A program made the translations under genes and the position numbers. From positions 3,928,001 through 3,992,000 of the forward strand of contig NZ_CP040749.1 in assembly GCF_006065315.1 (NCBI RefSeq): DNA of 64,000 nt, given 5' to 3'. Each line of letters starts with the position of its first letter. Position 1 is the stretch's first letter. Source of the stretch: Aureibaculum algae (GTDB lineage Bacteria > Bacteroidota > Bacteroidia > Flavobacteriales > Flavobacteriaceae). Positions 25,505 through 33,626 of this stretch are shown in pieces. The notes under the pieces are model-generated. The model was not told the origin of the DNA. It saw nothing but the letters and a program-made list of their open reading frames with translations, and did not search any database.

Positions 25505-27412
25505 ATGAGTAATTACAGTATCAAACATTTAGAAGAATATTATCAAGTTTATAGAAAGTCAATCAGAGATCCAGAAAATTTCTGGTCAGAAATTGCTGAA
25601 GAGCATTTTATGTGGCGTAAAAAGTGGGACAATGTATTGAGTTGGGATTTTTCTAAACCTGAAATAAAATGGTTTGAGGGTGCGAAACTCAATATTACTG
25701 AAAATTGTATTGATAGACATTTGGCTACAAAAGGCGAAAAAACGGCTATCTTATTTGAGCCTAACAGTCCAGACGAAGCTGCCCAACACATCACCTACAG
25801 AAGATTATATGAGCGTGTAAACCAACTTGCTAATGTCCTTAAAGACCATGGTATTGAAAAAGGAGATCGTGTTTGTATTTATTTACCCATGATACCTGAA
25901 TTGGCCATTTCCTTATTGGCGTGTGCTAGAATTGGAGCCGTACACTCTGTTGTATTTGCTGGATTCTCTTCAAACGCTTTATCTACGAGAATTAATGATA
26001 GTGATTGTAAAATGGTTATTACATCTGATGGATCGTACAGAGGTGCAAAAACAATTGATTTAAAAGGTATTGTAGATGTAGCTTTAGATGAATGCCCTTC
26101 CATTAAAGACGTTTTAGTGGTTAACAGAATTAACTCTGACATTACCATGAAAGAGGGACGTGACAAATGGTTACAACCTCTATTAGACGCAGCTTCAACG
26201 GAGTGTGCCGCCGAAATTATGGATGCGGAAGACCCTTTGTTTATTCTTTACACGTCAGGCTCAACAGGTATGCCAAAAGGTATGGTACATACCACTGCGG
26301 GTTATATGGTATACACCGCTTATACTTTTAAAAATGTTTTTCAATACAAAGAAAATGATGTGTATTGGTGTACTGCTGATATTGGCTGGATTACAGGTCA
26401 CAGTTATATCGTTTATGGTCCATTAGCCAATGGAGCAACTACCGTTATGTTTGAGGGCGTACCTAGTTATCCTGATTTTGGACGCTTTTGGGAAGTGATT
26501 GCTAAACATAAAATCAATCAGTTTTATACGGCTCCTACTGCAATTAGAGCACTGGCAAAACAAAATATTGATTTTGCAGAAACGCATGACTTATCCTCTT
26601 TAAAGGTTTTAGGATCAGTTGGAGAGCCTATTAATGAAGAAGCTTGGCACTGGTATAATGATGTTATTGGTAAAAAGAAAAGCCCTATTGTAGATACGTG
26701 GTGGCAAACAGAAACGGGTGGTATTATGATCACTCCATTACCTTATGTTACCCCTACAAAACCGACCTATGCTACCTTACCTTTCCCTGGAATTCAACCC
26801 GCTTTAATGGATGAAAATGGAGAAGAAATAAAGGGTAATCAAGTCGATGGTAGGTTATGTATAAAATTTCCTTGGCCATCAATGGCTAGAACTATTTGGG
26901 GCAATCATCAACGTTATAAAGAAACGTATTTCACGGCATTTAAAGATAAATATTTTACTGGTGACGGTGCATTACGCGACGAGGTTGGCTATTATCGAAT
27001 TACCGGACGTGTGGATGATGTAATTATAGTTTCTGGTCACAATTTAGGTACTGCTCCAATTGAAGATGCAATAAATGAGCATCCTGCTGTATCTGAATCG
27101 GCTGTTGTCGGATTTCCTCATGACATTAAAGGTAATGCCCTTTATGGTTATGTTATTCTTAAGGAAACAGGAGAAAGCAGAATTCATGATAATGTGAGAA
27201 AAGAAATTAATCAGATTATAACAGAACATATTGGCCCAATTGCCAAATTAGATAAAATTCAATTCACAATTGGATTGCCTAAAACACGCTCAGGTAAAAT
27301 TATGCGAAGAATTTTAAGAAAAATTGCGAGTAGAGATATGAATAATTTAGGCGATACCTCTACGCTATTAAACCCTGAAGTAGTTCAAGAAATAAAAGAT
27401 AACGTATTGTAA
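25505..27412 (+). CDS. acs: Acetyl-CoA synthetase (AMP-forming)
   Basis: Activates acetate to acetyl-CoA through acetyl-AMP. The 635-residue length is standard. LFILYTSGSTGMPKGMVHT is the ATP/AMP P-loop motif, TWWQTETGGIMITPLP the adenine-binding block, and PKTRSGKIMRRILRKIA the C-terminal catalytic-lysine motif that is the regulatory acetylation site in homologues. It ends the cluster DUF4212, symporter, TonB-like protein and acs, consistent with acetate scavenging. Confidence 0.97.
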   Translation: MSNYSIKHLEEYYQVYRKSIRDPENFWSEIAEEHFMWRKKWDNVLSWDFSKPEIKWFEGAKLNITENCIDRHLATKGEKTAILFEPNSPDEAAQHITYRRLYERVNQLANVLKDHGIEKGDRVCIYLPMIPELAISLLACARIGAVHSVVFAGFSSNALSTRINDSDCKMVITSDGSYRGAKTIDLKGIVDVALDECPSIKDVLVVNRINSDITMKEGRDKWLQPLLDAASTECAAEIMDAEDPLFILYTSGSTGMPKGMVHTTAGYMVYTAYTFKNVFQYKENDVYWCTADIGWITGHSYIVYGPLANGATTVMFEGVPSYPDFGRFWEVIAKHKINQFYTAPTAIRALAKQNIDFAETHDLSSLKVLGSVGEPINEEAWHWYNDVIGKKKSPIVDTWWQTETGGIMITPLPYVTPTKPTYATLPFPGIQPALMDENGEEIKGNQVDGRLCIKFPWPSMARTIWGNHQRYKETYFTAFKDKYFTGDGALRDEVGYYRITGRVDDVIIVSGHNLGTAPIEDAINEHPAVSESAVVGFPHDIKGNALYGYVILKETGESRIHDNVRKEINQIITEHIGPIAKLDKIQFTIGLPKTRSGKIMRRILRKIASRDMNNLGDTSTLLNPEVVQEIKDNVL

Positions 27413-27453
27413 AGACCAATAAGACGATCTATTAATTATCTGATTTTCAAATG

Positions 27454-27484
27454 TTTTGAGAGTTATTTCCTTGTTTTAAATTTG
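27454..27484 (+). promoter_or_regulatory. Candidate Bacteroidetes promoter
   Basis: TTTTG at 27454-27458, then 18 nt, then TAAATTTG at 27477-27484: a good match to the TTTG/TAnnTTTG promoter. It overlaps an in-frame TTG at 27482, so transcription would begin after that codon, which favours the ATG at 27518 as the start of the following gene. Confidence 0.55.
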
Positions 27485-27517
27485 GATTTCTCGTTAAAAT
27501 TTTGTATTTTGCTCGTT

Positions 27518-27889
27518 ATGATAGCAATAGATAAAACAGAAAATCAAAAATTATTACAAGATTCGATTACTTATGTTGAGAAATTAGGTTTTGAAAACAT
27601 AAAGGCAGACATTGAAGGTTATGAGACTCCAAAATCTTACTCCCAAAAAGGAACAGATTTTTCAGTTACACCAGATATTGTCGGTGAAAAAGCAGGTAGA
27701 AAACACTACTTCGAAGTAAGTTTAAAATCAGCTGAACCTAATCAATTGAAATCTAAATGGCGTTTTTTAGAAGTGTTAACTCGTATGAAAGACAACCGCT
27801 TTAAAATAATAACATTTAGAGGTCATTATAAATTCACTGAAGACATGTTACAAGATATTAATCTTGAAAAAAACTTAATTAAACTATAG
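27518..27889 (+). CDS. Small PD-(D/E)xK-like protein of unknown function
   Basis: A 123-residue cytoplasmic protein starting MIAIDKTENQKLL. The core reads SVTPDIVGEKAGRKHYFEVSLK followed by WRFLEVLTRMKD. The order Pro-Asp, about ten residues, then Glu-x-Ser-x-Lys after a beta strand (HYFEVSLK), followed by a helix, is the layout of the PD-(D/E)xK nuclease fold. The start is ATG 27518, not the upstream TTG, because a promoter-like box overlaps that TTG. A single-gene unit ended by a strong hairpin. I do not recognise a named family. Confidence 0.6.
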   Translation: MIAIDKTENQKLLQDSITYVEKLGFENIKADIEGYETPKSYSQKGTDFSVTPDIVGEKAGRKHYFEVSLKSAEPNQLKSKWRFLEVLTRMKDNRFKIITFRGHYKFTEDMLQDINLEKNLIKL

Positions 27890-27898
27890 TCTATAGTT

Positions 27899-27939
27899 AT
27901 TCTTCTCGATATTTTGTTCTTAAAAATATCGAGAAGAAT
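27899..27939. terminator. Long hairpin terminator between convergent genes
   Basis: ATTCTTCTCGATATTTT (27899-27915) pairs perfectly over 17 bp with AAAATATCGAGAAGAAT (27923-27939) around a 7-nt loop. It lies between the nuclease-like gene and the end of mscL and can serve both strands. Confidence 0.75.
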
Positions 27940-27969
27940 TATTTGACTCCCTCTTAGAATCAAAAGCAT

Positions 27970-28410
27970 TTATTTATTTCTCAATAATTCATTTTGTTCT
28001 TTCATTAAATCAGTTAAATCAGACAGTAACTGTATATCTTTAGGAGTTACTACAGTATCATCCTTAGTATCTTGAGCTTTATTTCGTAACCTATTCATAA
28101 ACTTTACCACAATAAAAACCGTAAATCCAATTATTATAAAATCTAGAAAAGCCTCAAACAACGCTCCATAACCTAAGGCTATTTTCTCTTGAATAATTTC
28201 TCCTGCACTATTCAATTCTGCATCTCTAAGAATTATTACTTTATCCTTAAAATCAATACCATTTGTTAAATAAGACAATGGAGGCATTAATACTTTTTTA
28301 ACCAGCACATCTATTACTTTATTAAATGATGCACCAATGATAACACCAATGGCCATATCCATCATATTACCCTTTACTGCAAATTCTTTAAATTCTTTAA
28401 GTAAACCCAT
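27970..28410 (-). CDS. mscL: Large-conductance mechanosensitive channel
   Basis: A 146-residue inner-membrane channel that opens on osmotic downshock. LLKEFKEFAVKGNMMDMAIGVIIGASFNKVI is seen at the N-terminus: the amphipathic helix followed by the glycine-rich pore helix M1 (MAIGVIIGASF). The second helix is FEAFLDFIIIGFTVFIVVKF. The periplasmic loop between them, containing TNGIDFKDK, is the usual size. The C-terminal helix is short. It diverges from the ECF-sigma operon. Confidence 0.95.
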   Translation of the reverse strand: MGLLKEFKEFAVKGNMMDMAIGVIIGASFNKVIDVLVKKVLMPPLSYLTNGIDFKDKVIILRDAELNSAGEIIQEKIALGYGALFEAFLDFIIIGFTVFIVVKFMNRLRNKAQDTKDDTVVTPKDIQLLSDLTDLMKEQNELLRNK

Positions 28411-28459
28411 AATTAGCTTTTATTTCGAAATTATTAAACTCATTCCTCATATTAAAAAA

Positions 28460-28467
28460 CAAAAATA
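28460..28467 (-). promoter_or_regulatory. Candidate -7 box of mscL
   Basis: On the minus strand this reads TATTTTTG, 50 nt upstream of the mscL ATG. A TTG occurs 24 nt further up, slightly beyond the ideal -33 spacing. Confidence 0.35.
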
Positions 28468-28554
28468 GCTTTAATTTTTAAAAAATATTTGCAATCTATT
28501 AAAATCAAATATTTCAAAAAATAAATAATGAAATTACCATAATGAATAGTGTTA

Positions 28555-28572
28555 AAATGCCTTTAGGCATTT
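28555..28572. promoter_or_regulatory. Palindrome in the mscL/sigma intergenic region
   Basis: AAATGCCT and AGGCATTT form a perfect 8-bp inverted repeat around TT. It lies 128 nt before the sigma-factor start and 145 nt before mscL, in the middle of a 289-nt divergent region. It may be an operator or a short hairpin. Confidence 0.4.
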
Positions 28573-28649
28573 ATGACAACCACAATAAGAAATGGCTTTA
28601 TAAACATTTTTAACTTTATTAATACCAAATCCAAACTATTTAAAAAAAC

Positions 28650-28659
28650 AAAGGTCTAT
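28650..28659 (+). repeat. AAAGGTCTAT element, copy 1
   Basis: First of three exact copies of this 10-mer, each in front of a gene of the sigma operon. It ends 40 nt before the sigma-factor start. Confidence 0.5.
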
Positions 28660-28699
28660 TTAGTAGTTTAATTGTAATTTAACTATTAAATCAAAAGTT

Positions 28700-29254
28700 T
28701 TGAGCACTGAAGCCAACTTCATAAAGCAACTTACAAATCCTAAAACTAAGGAAAAGGCTTTTCTTGAATTGTTAGACCGTTATCAAAAACGAATGTATTG
28801 GTATATTAGAAAAATAGTGGTGACTCATGAAAATGCCGATGATGCCCTCCAAAACACTTTCATTAGAATTTTTAACAAGATAGAAACTTTTAAAGGTAAT
28901 AGCTTGCTCACAACCTGGATGTTTAGAATTGCACATAATGAAGCAATTAGACTCTTGGAAAAACAACAGAAAACACATTTAGCTTCCTTAGACGAAATTC
29001 AGCCGCAGTACCTAAAAGATTTAACACAAGACAATTATTTTAATGGCGATGAATTAAATCTGAAATTCCATGAGGTTATAAACTCCAAGTTAACGAATAA
29101 GCAACGCATAGTGTTTAATATGAAATACTTTGATGATTTAAGCTTTAGAGAAATTGCAGACATTTTAGAAATAAATGAAAATACGTTAAAATCATCTTAT
29201 TACAGTGCCGTAAAAATAATAGAAGATGAAATAGTAGAACAAACAAACTTTTAA
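28700..29254 (+). CDS. RNA polymerase sigma-70 factor, ECF type
   Basis: A 184-residue sigma factor with region 2 and region 4 only. Region 2 includes ENADDALQNTFIRIFNKIETF and the -10-contacting LLTTWMFRIAHNEAIRLL. Region 4 has NKQRIVFNMKYFDDLSFREI and ADILEINENTLKSSYYSAVK, the helix-turn-helix. The start is TTG at 28700; no in-frame ATG precedes region 2. It leads an operon with a membrane protein that is probably its anti-sigma, a periplasmic helical protein and an outer-membrane protein, so an envelope-stress regulon is likely. Confidence 0.92.
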   Translation: MSTEANFIKQLTNPKTKEKAFLELLDRYQKRMYWYIRKIVVTHENADDALQNTFIRIFNKIETFKGNSLLTTWMFRIAHNEAIRLLEKQQKTHLASLDEIQPQYLKDLTQDNYFNGDELNLKFHEVINSKLTNKQRIVFNMKYFDDLSFREIADILEINENTLKSSYYSAVKIIEDEIVEQTNF

Positions 29255-29261
29255 TAAAAAT

Positions 29262-29271
29262 AAAGGTCTAT
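29262..29271 (+). repeat. AAAGGTCTAT element, copy 2
   Basis: Second exact copy, ending 9 nt before the ATG of the membrane partner gene, in the sigma/partner junction. Confidence 0.5.
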
Positions 29272-29280
29272 AGAACGATT

Positions 29281-29784
29281 ATGAAAAAATTTAATTTACA
29301 TAAAATCAATAAAGAAGAGTTAACAAAACTTCATAAAAATGATCTAGGGATGGATATTCCTAAAGATTATTTTAAAACATCTAAATCAAAAATTATGGAA
29401 AAGGTAACCATCTCCGAAAAGGAAAAACCACGTGTTTTTTATTTAAGACCTAGTTTCGGCTATCTAATGGCCGCGTCAATTATCATTCTTATTGCACTGA
29501 GTATTGTTTTCAAATACAATATAAAAACGAAAAACAACTTAAATCCTGCAGACGTTGAAAATTTAGCGAATGCAAATGATGAAGACATATTAATAAATTC
29601 TCTTTTTGTCAGTGACGACGATATGAGTAATTTTTTAGACACCTACTTAGTTAATAACGTCGTTGAAAATGTAGAGGTTATGGAAAAAGAATTCGACAAC
29701 ATTTTTTTAAACTCAATTATTGAAAGCGACGCATTGATAGATATTTATATTGATGATAATTTTGTAGAAAATATTATTCTTTAA
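29281..29784 (+). CDS. Single-pass membrane protein, probable anti-sigma factor
   Basis: A 167-residue protein directly downstream of the sigma gene (26 nt). The N-terminal 55 residues are basic and cytoplasmic (MKKFNLHKINKEELTKLHKN). A single helix follows (YLMAASIIILIALSIVFKY, about residues 60-78), and then an acidic periplasmic tail rich in Asp, Glu and Asn. This topology and gene order fit an anti-sigma factor. No zinc-binding (ZAS) HxxxCxxC motif is present, so the call rests on position and topology. Confidence 0.65.
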   Translation: MKKFNLHKINKEELTKLHKNDLGMDIPKDYFKTSKSKIMEKVTISEKEKPRVFYLRPSFGYLMAASIIILIALSIVFKYNIKTKNNLNPADVENLANANDEDILINSLFVSDDDMSNFLDTYLVNNVVENVEVMEKEFDNIFLNSIIESDALIDIYIDDNFVENIIL

Positions 29785-29810
29785 AAATAATTCAAACTAT
29801 TACTCAGAAT

Positions 29811-29820
29811 AAAGGTCTAT
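29811..29820 (+). repeat. AAAGGTCTAT element, copy 3
   Basis: Third exact copy, 53 nt before the ATG of the Spy-like gene and preceded, like copy 2, by AAT. Confidence 0.5.
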
Positions 29821-29873
29821 TAATCAGAATCGGTTCAATAACAAAATGAAGTATAAAATTTAAAATCAAAGTC

Positions 29874-30404
29874 ATGAAAACAAATAAAATTAAATTAGTA
29901 ATACTAGCACTCGTAATGATTTTTGGAGGATTCTTATATGCTCAAAAAGAAAATCAGAATCAGGACCAAAACAGAAATCAAAACTATGAGGTTATTAAAG
30001 AAACCTTAAATACAAAACAACAAGAAATGCTCCAAAATGAACGTCGCATTATGAAGCAAAACCGTGAAATGCTTAGAGAATCATTAACTGAGGAACAACT
30101 TGCTCTTTTAAAAGATCCTGAACTTACAAGAGACCAAATAAGAGAAAGGTTAAGAGCTTCTTTTACAGATGAGCAACAACAATTGGTAGAACAACAACAA
30201 ACTCGCTTACGTACTATGCGAAAAGAATTTCAAGGTACCCTTACCGAAGAACAACGTCTAATGATTCAAGAAAAGGTACAGCAACGTATAAAAAATTCTG
30301 GTGAGCAAGGTGAATTGAGAACTGGAAATCGTTCTAACAGCAACGGTCAGCGTAATAAAAATAATGGTAACGGTGGTAATGGTGGTGGTAATGGGAACAA
30401 TTAA
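29874..30404 (+). CDS. Spy/CpxP-like periplasmic protein with Gln/Asn-rich sequence
   Basis: A 176-residue exported protein (signal peptide residues 1-23, ending GFLYAQ). The mature part is helical with two LTEEQ repeats (LRESLTEEQLALLKD and FQGTLTEEQRLMIQEK), a pattern like the LTxxQ motifs of Spy/CpxP/LTXXQ chaperones. The last 35 residues are an Asn/Gly-rich tail of low complexity. In the same operon as the sigma factor, it probably buffers misfolded envelope proteins. The LTXXQ likeness is by eye. Confidence 0.65.
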   Translation: MKTNKIKLVILALVMIFGGFLYAQKENQNQDQNRNQNYEVIKETLNTKQQEMLQNERRIMKQNREMLRESLTEEQLALLKDPELTRDQIRERLRASFTDEQQQLVEQQQTRLRTMRKEFQGTLTEEQRLMIQEKVQQRIKNSGEQGELRTGNRSNSNGQRNKNNGNGGNGGGNGNN

Positions 30405-30413
30405 CTTTAAGTT

Positions 30414-31316
30414 ATGAAAAATACTGCCAATAAAATTTTAACACTTTTTAGAAGAACAGGGTTGCTACTTTTTATGGTGGCAACCTCTTTTTTTTCTTAT
30501 GCTCAAGTAACACCTGAAGATGATGAAATAGATATATTACTTGATGAACTTTTCTTTAACGAAGATCAAATGATCGATGATATTTTGGCTTCATTAAATC
30601 GCTATGACTTTATTTATACAAGTATTACATTTAACAGCAATTCATATTTTTCTGGTAGAGATTCAGGTATTGACCAATTTAATTTTTACCCTCAAGCATC
30701 CTACTATCACTCTTCTGGTTTTAATTTTAGTATTTCAGGCCTTTATTATGAAACATTTGACCCTAACTGGGATTTCACAAGTTTGTCTTTAGGTTACAAT
30801 CATTACCTAGGTAAAAAAAAGTTACTGTACCTCAGTACAGGCTATACTCGATATTTCTATAGTGATGGATCAGGTATTTTTACCAATGCTGTTGATTTAG
30901 GTTTAGGTATTCAGAATAAAAAAAGAACTATTGGTTCTACACTTTCTGCTACTTATTTATTCGGTACCGATAATGCCTTACAATTAATATCTAGCACCTA
31001 TGGTAAAATTACTTTGGCAAAGAAAAAAACATTTTCTATAAAATTCAAGCCACGGATAAACTTTCTAATTGCTCAACAAACGATGGCTTTAGAAGAACTC
31101 AATAGCCAAACTCAAGAAGCAGAATACATTAATTATGATGTTTTTGATCTATTAAACACACAACTTAATTTACCAATAACATTTGTAAGTAAATCGTTCA
31201 ATTTAGATTTAGGATATATGATTAATTTCCCCAATGCTGTAGCTACAGAAACTAATCTTAAATCCAATGGCTTTTTTACTATTAATATGGGCTATATGTT
31301 AAGTTTAAAAAAATAA
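30414..31316 (+). CDS. Predicted outer-membrane beta-barrel protein
   Basis: A 300-residue protein with a signal peptide ending FFSYAQ near residue 31, then an acidic segment (TPEDDEIDILLDELFFNEDQ). The rest alternates polar and aromatic residues in strands typical of outer-membrane barrels, such as YDFIYTSITFNSNSYFSGRD and LLYLSTGYTRYFYSDGSG. The final strand GFFTINMGYMLSLKK is near the C-terminus. It lies 10 nt after the Spy-like gene, so it is part of the sigma operon. The family is not recognised. Confidence 0.65.
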   Translation: MKNTANKILTLFRRTGLLLFMVATSFFSYAQVTPEDDEIDILLDELFFNEDQMIDDILASLNRYDFIYTSITFNSNSYFSGRDSGIDQFNFYPQASYYHSSGFNFSISGLYYETFDPNWDFTSLSLGYNHYLGKKKLLYLSTGYTRYFYSDGSGIFTNAVDLGLGIQNKKRTIGSTLSATYLFGTDNALQLISSTYGKITLAKKKTFSIKFKPRINFLIAQQTMALEELNSQTQEAEYINYDVFDLLNTQLNLPITFVSKSFNLDLGYMINFPNAVATETNLKSNGFFTINMGYMLSLKK

Positions 31317-31374
31317 ACATAATAACTTAAAGCGGAATAGGTAAAAATGTAATTTCTTTAAACAATAATTTCTC

Positions 31375-31382
31375 TATCTTTG
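31375..31382 (+). promoter_or_regulatory. Candidate -7 box of the DUF3124 gene
   Basis: TATCTTTG fits TAnnTTTG and ends 41 nt before the ATG. It suggests that this gene is transcribed apart from the sigma operon. Confidence 0.4.
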
Positions 31383-31423
31383 TTTGCCAACACCATAATG
31401 TCATTTTTAAATTAATATAAAAT

Positions 31424-31933
31424 ATGAAAAAACTTACCTATCTTTTATTGATTATTGTGTTAGCTTCATCATGTGACTTAAATCTAGGTAAAGATGAATT
31501 TGATGCTGTTGACTGGAAAAAAAGAACCATAAACATAAGTCAAAAAGACTCACTACAATTTGGCAGAACCTATCTTTCCGTATACTCCCAAATATATAGT
31601 TATACAGAACATAAAACACATAACCTTACGGCGATGGTAAGCTTGAGAAATACGAGTTTTAATGATACAATTTATATTCTAAAAGCTGATTACTACCATA
31701 CAAAAGGGCATTTAGTGCGAACTTATATTAAACAACCTATTTACCTAGCTCCACTTGAAACTGTAGAGATAATTATTGACGAAGCCGATATTGAAGGTGG
31801 TACAGGTTCTAATTTTATTTTTGACTGGAATATTCCAAAAAAATCTCCAGATCCGCTTTTCGAGGGTATTATGAGTTCTACAATGAGCCAACAAGGCCTT
31901 TCTTTTACCACACAAGGAAAACGTATAGAATAA
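31424..31933 (+). CDS. DUF3124 lipoprotein
   Basis: A 169-residue lipoprotein with lipobox LASSC near residue 17. The mature part has an immunoglobulin-like beta pattern: RTYLSVYSQIYSYTEHKTHN, LTAMVSLRNTSFNDTIYIL and PIYLAPLETVEIIIDEADIE, followed by GGTGSNFIFDW. This block order is that of DUF3124, a family of unknown function. The protein is expected to be anchored in the inner or outer membrane on the periplasmic side. Confidence 0.75.
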   Translation: MKKLTYLLLIIVLASSCDLNLGKDEFDAVDWKKRTINISQKDSLQFGRTYLSVYSQIYSYTEHKTHNLTAMVSLRNTSFNDTIYILKADYYHTKGHLVRTYIKQPIYLAPLETVEIIIDEADIEGGTGSNFIFDWNIPKKSPDPLFEGIMSSTMSQQGLSFTTQGKRIE

Positions 31934-31990
31934 TTTACTTTTAAAAAAACATTTTAAATACTTCTCTAGTATAACCCAAAGAAAACATCA

Positions 31991-33076
31991 ATGATGAAAT
32001 TTTTTAAATTAAGCCTAGTTCTTTTTCTTGTACACACAACTTTAATAGCACAAGACTTAACTTTTGAAGAATACAATCCCAAATCAACCTTAGTTATTCC
32101 TGGCAAGACTATAAAAAAAGCTAAGTTTCCATTTATTGACGTGCACGGACATCAGTACAACATGCCTAAACAAGACTTGAGTCCTGTAGTAGCCGCTATG
32201 GACACGCTTAACATGGGCATCATGGTCAATTTAAGTGGCCGATCAGGAAAAGACCTGCAACAATCTGTTGCCAATATTGCTAAAAATTTCCCCAACCGTT
32301 TTGTTGTTTTTGCCAATGTAGACTTTGATGGAGTTGGTAAAAAAGACTGGGCAAAAAATGCAGTAAATCAGTTAAGAGAAGATGTTAAAAATGGAGCTAG
32401 AGGACTAAAGGTTTATAAAAGTTTAGGGCTCAGAAATAAAGACACTGACGGCAATAGAATTGCTATTGACGATAAAAGATTAGATCCAATATGGGCACTT
32501 TGCGGCGAGTTAGGTGTGCCTGTTTTAATCCATGCTGCAGATCCTAAATCATTTTGGGATACATTTGATGGTGATAATGAGCGTTGGTTAGAACTCAAAA
32601 CTCATCCGCGAAGAAAACGTGAAGCAAATGATCCTGCTCCATGGGAGCAAATTATTGCAGAACAACATAATATGTTTAAAAAACATCCTGAAACGACTTT
32701 TATAAACGCTCACATGGGTTGGTTTGCGAATGATTTGGGTAAATTAGGTGAGCTATTAGATGAAATGCCTAATATGAATGTTGGTATAGGAGCCATAATT
32801 GCTGAATTGGGTAGACAACCACGTTTTGCAAAAGCATTTTTTATCAAATATCAGGATCGAATTCTATTTGGAAAAGACAGCTGGAAACCCGAGGAATTTC
32901 CAACGTATTTTAGAGTGTTAGAATCTAATGATGAATACTTTCCATACCATAAAAAATACCATGCTTTTTGGCCAATGTACGGCTTAGATTTACCCGATGA
33001 TGTATTGAAAAAAGTATATTATAAAAATGCGGTGCGTATTGTTCCTGGTTTGGATAAAAGTTTGTTTGATGAGTAA
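31991..33076 (+). CDS. Secreted amidohydrolase (amidohydrolase_2 family)
   Basis: A 361-residue protein with an N-terminal signal peptide (about residues 1-21, ending TTLIAQ). The TIM-barrel metal ligands are visible: FIDVHGHQYNMP (His-x-His), VLIHAADPKSFW, FINAHMGWFAND and the C-terminal ILFGKDSWKP with the catalytic Asp. It belongs with metal-dependent hydrolases and decarboxylases of the ACMSD/amidohydrolase_2 group. The substrate is unknown. Either of two adjacent ATGs (31991, 31994) can be the start. Confidence 0.85.
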   Translation: MMKFFKLSLVLFLVHTTLIAQDLTFEEYNPKSTLVIPGKTIKKAKFPFIDVHGHQYNMPKQDLSPVVAAMDTLNMGIMVNLSGRSGKDLQQSVANIAKNFPNRFVVFANVDFDGVGKKDWAKNAVNQLREDVKNGARGLKVYKSLGLRNKDTDGNRIAIDDKRLDPIWALCGELGVPVLIHAADPKSFWDTFDGDNERWLELKTHPRRKREANDPAPWEQIIAEQHNMFKKHPETTFINAHMGWFANDLGKLGELLDEMPNMNVGIGAIIAELGRQPRFAKAFFIKYQDRILFGKDSWKPEEFPTYFRVLESNDEYFPYHKKYHAFWPMYGLDLPDDVLKKVYYKNAVRIVPGLDKSLFDE

Positions 33077-33091
33077 ATTCTAATTGCTTAT

Positions 33092-33580
33092 TTAGGATGT
33101 TATATGTATTCCATTAAGCATTTCTTTACGGTCAGGTTTCTCAAACCAACCTTCCATAAAGTCAAAGTTTTCTTTAGTCACTTCAAACTCAAAAGTCATT
33201 CCTTTTTCAGTATTTCGTTTTGTTATTCTGTTCAATCGGGTTTCTTTTGAAATATCTAAAAAATGTATTGTTAGTTCATAGCCCTTCGTTTTAGCAAATG
33301 CTCTAAACTTCTCTCTGTGTTCAAATTTTGAAAGTCCTAAATCAAGAATAGCATCTATCTTTGCGTTTTCTAACTGATCAACTAAATCCATAATCATTTT
33401 TTCGGCACGTTCAATTCTTTCAAGAAACCATTCCAATCCGTCCGTTGGTTTCTTATCAGGCAGAAAAAGTATATTATTCCATTTATCAATGGAGAAAATA
33501 ACACCCTTCGTTTCCTTTTTCAATTCGTTGGCATACGTGGTTTTCCCAGCACCTGTATTTCCTACTATTAAATGAATCAT
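33092..33580 (-). CDS. AAA_33-type P-loop kinase-like ATPase
   Basis: A 162-residue cytoplasmic protein. MIHLIVGNTGAGKTTYANEL opens with the Walker A motif GNTGAGKT. SIDKWNNILF and DAILDLGLSKFEHREKFR follow, with a LID-like RLNRITKRN near residue 127. This is the architecture of small zeta-toxin/AAA_33 kinases, which phosphorylate small molecules or act as predicted ATPases. It is convergent with the amidohydrolase (15-nt gap). Substrate not known. Confidence 0.8.
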   Translation of the reverse strand: MIHLIVGNTGAGKTTYANELKKETKGVIFSIDKWNNILFLPDKKPTDGLEWFLERIERAEKMIMDLVDQLENAKIDAILDLGLSKFEHREKFRAFAKTKGYELTIHFLDISKETRLNRITKRNTEKGMTFEFEVTKENFDFMEGWFEKPDRKEMLNGIHITS

Positions 33581-33626
33581 TTTCTATGAATTAAATCTAT
33601 GACAATCGTTTCTTGTAAAAAAATCG

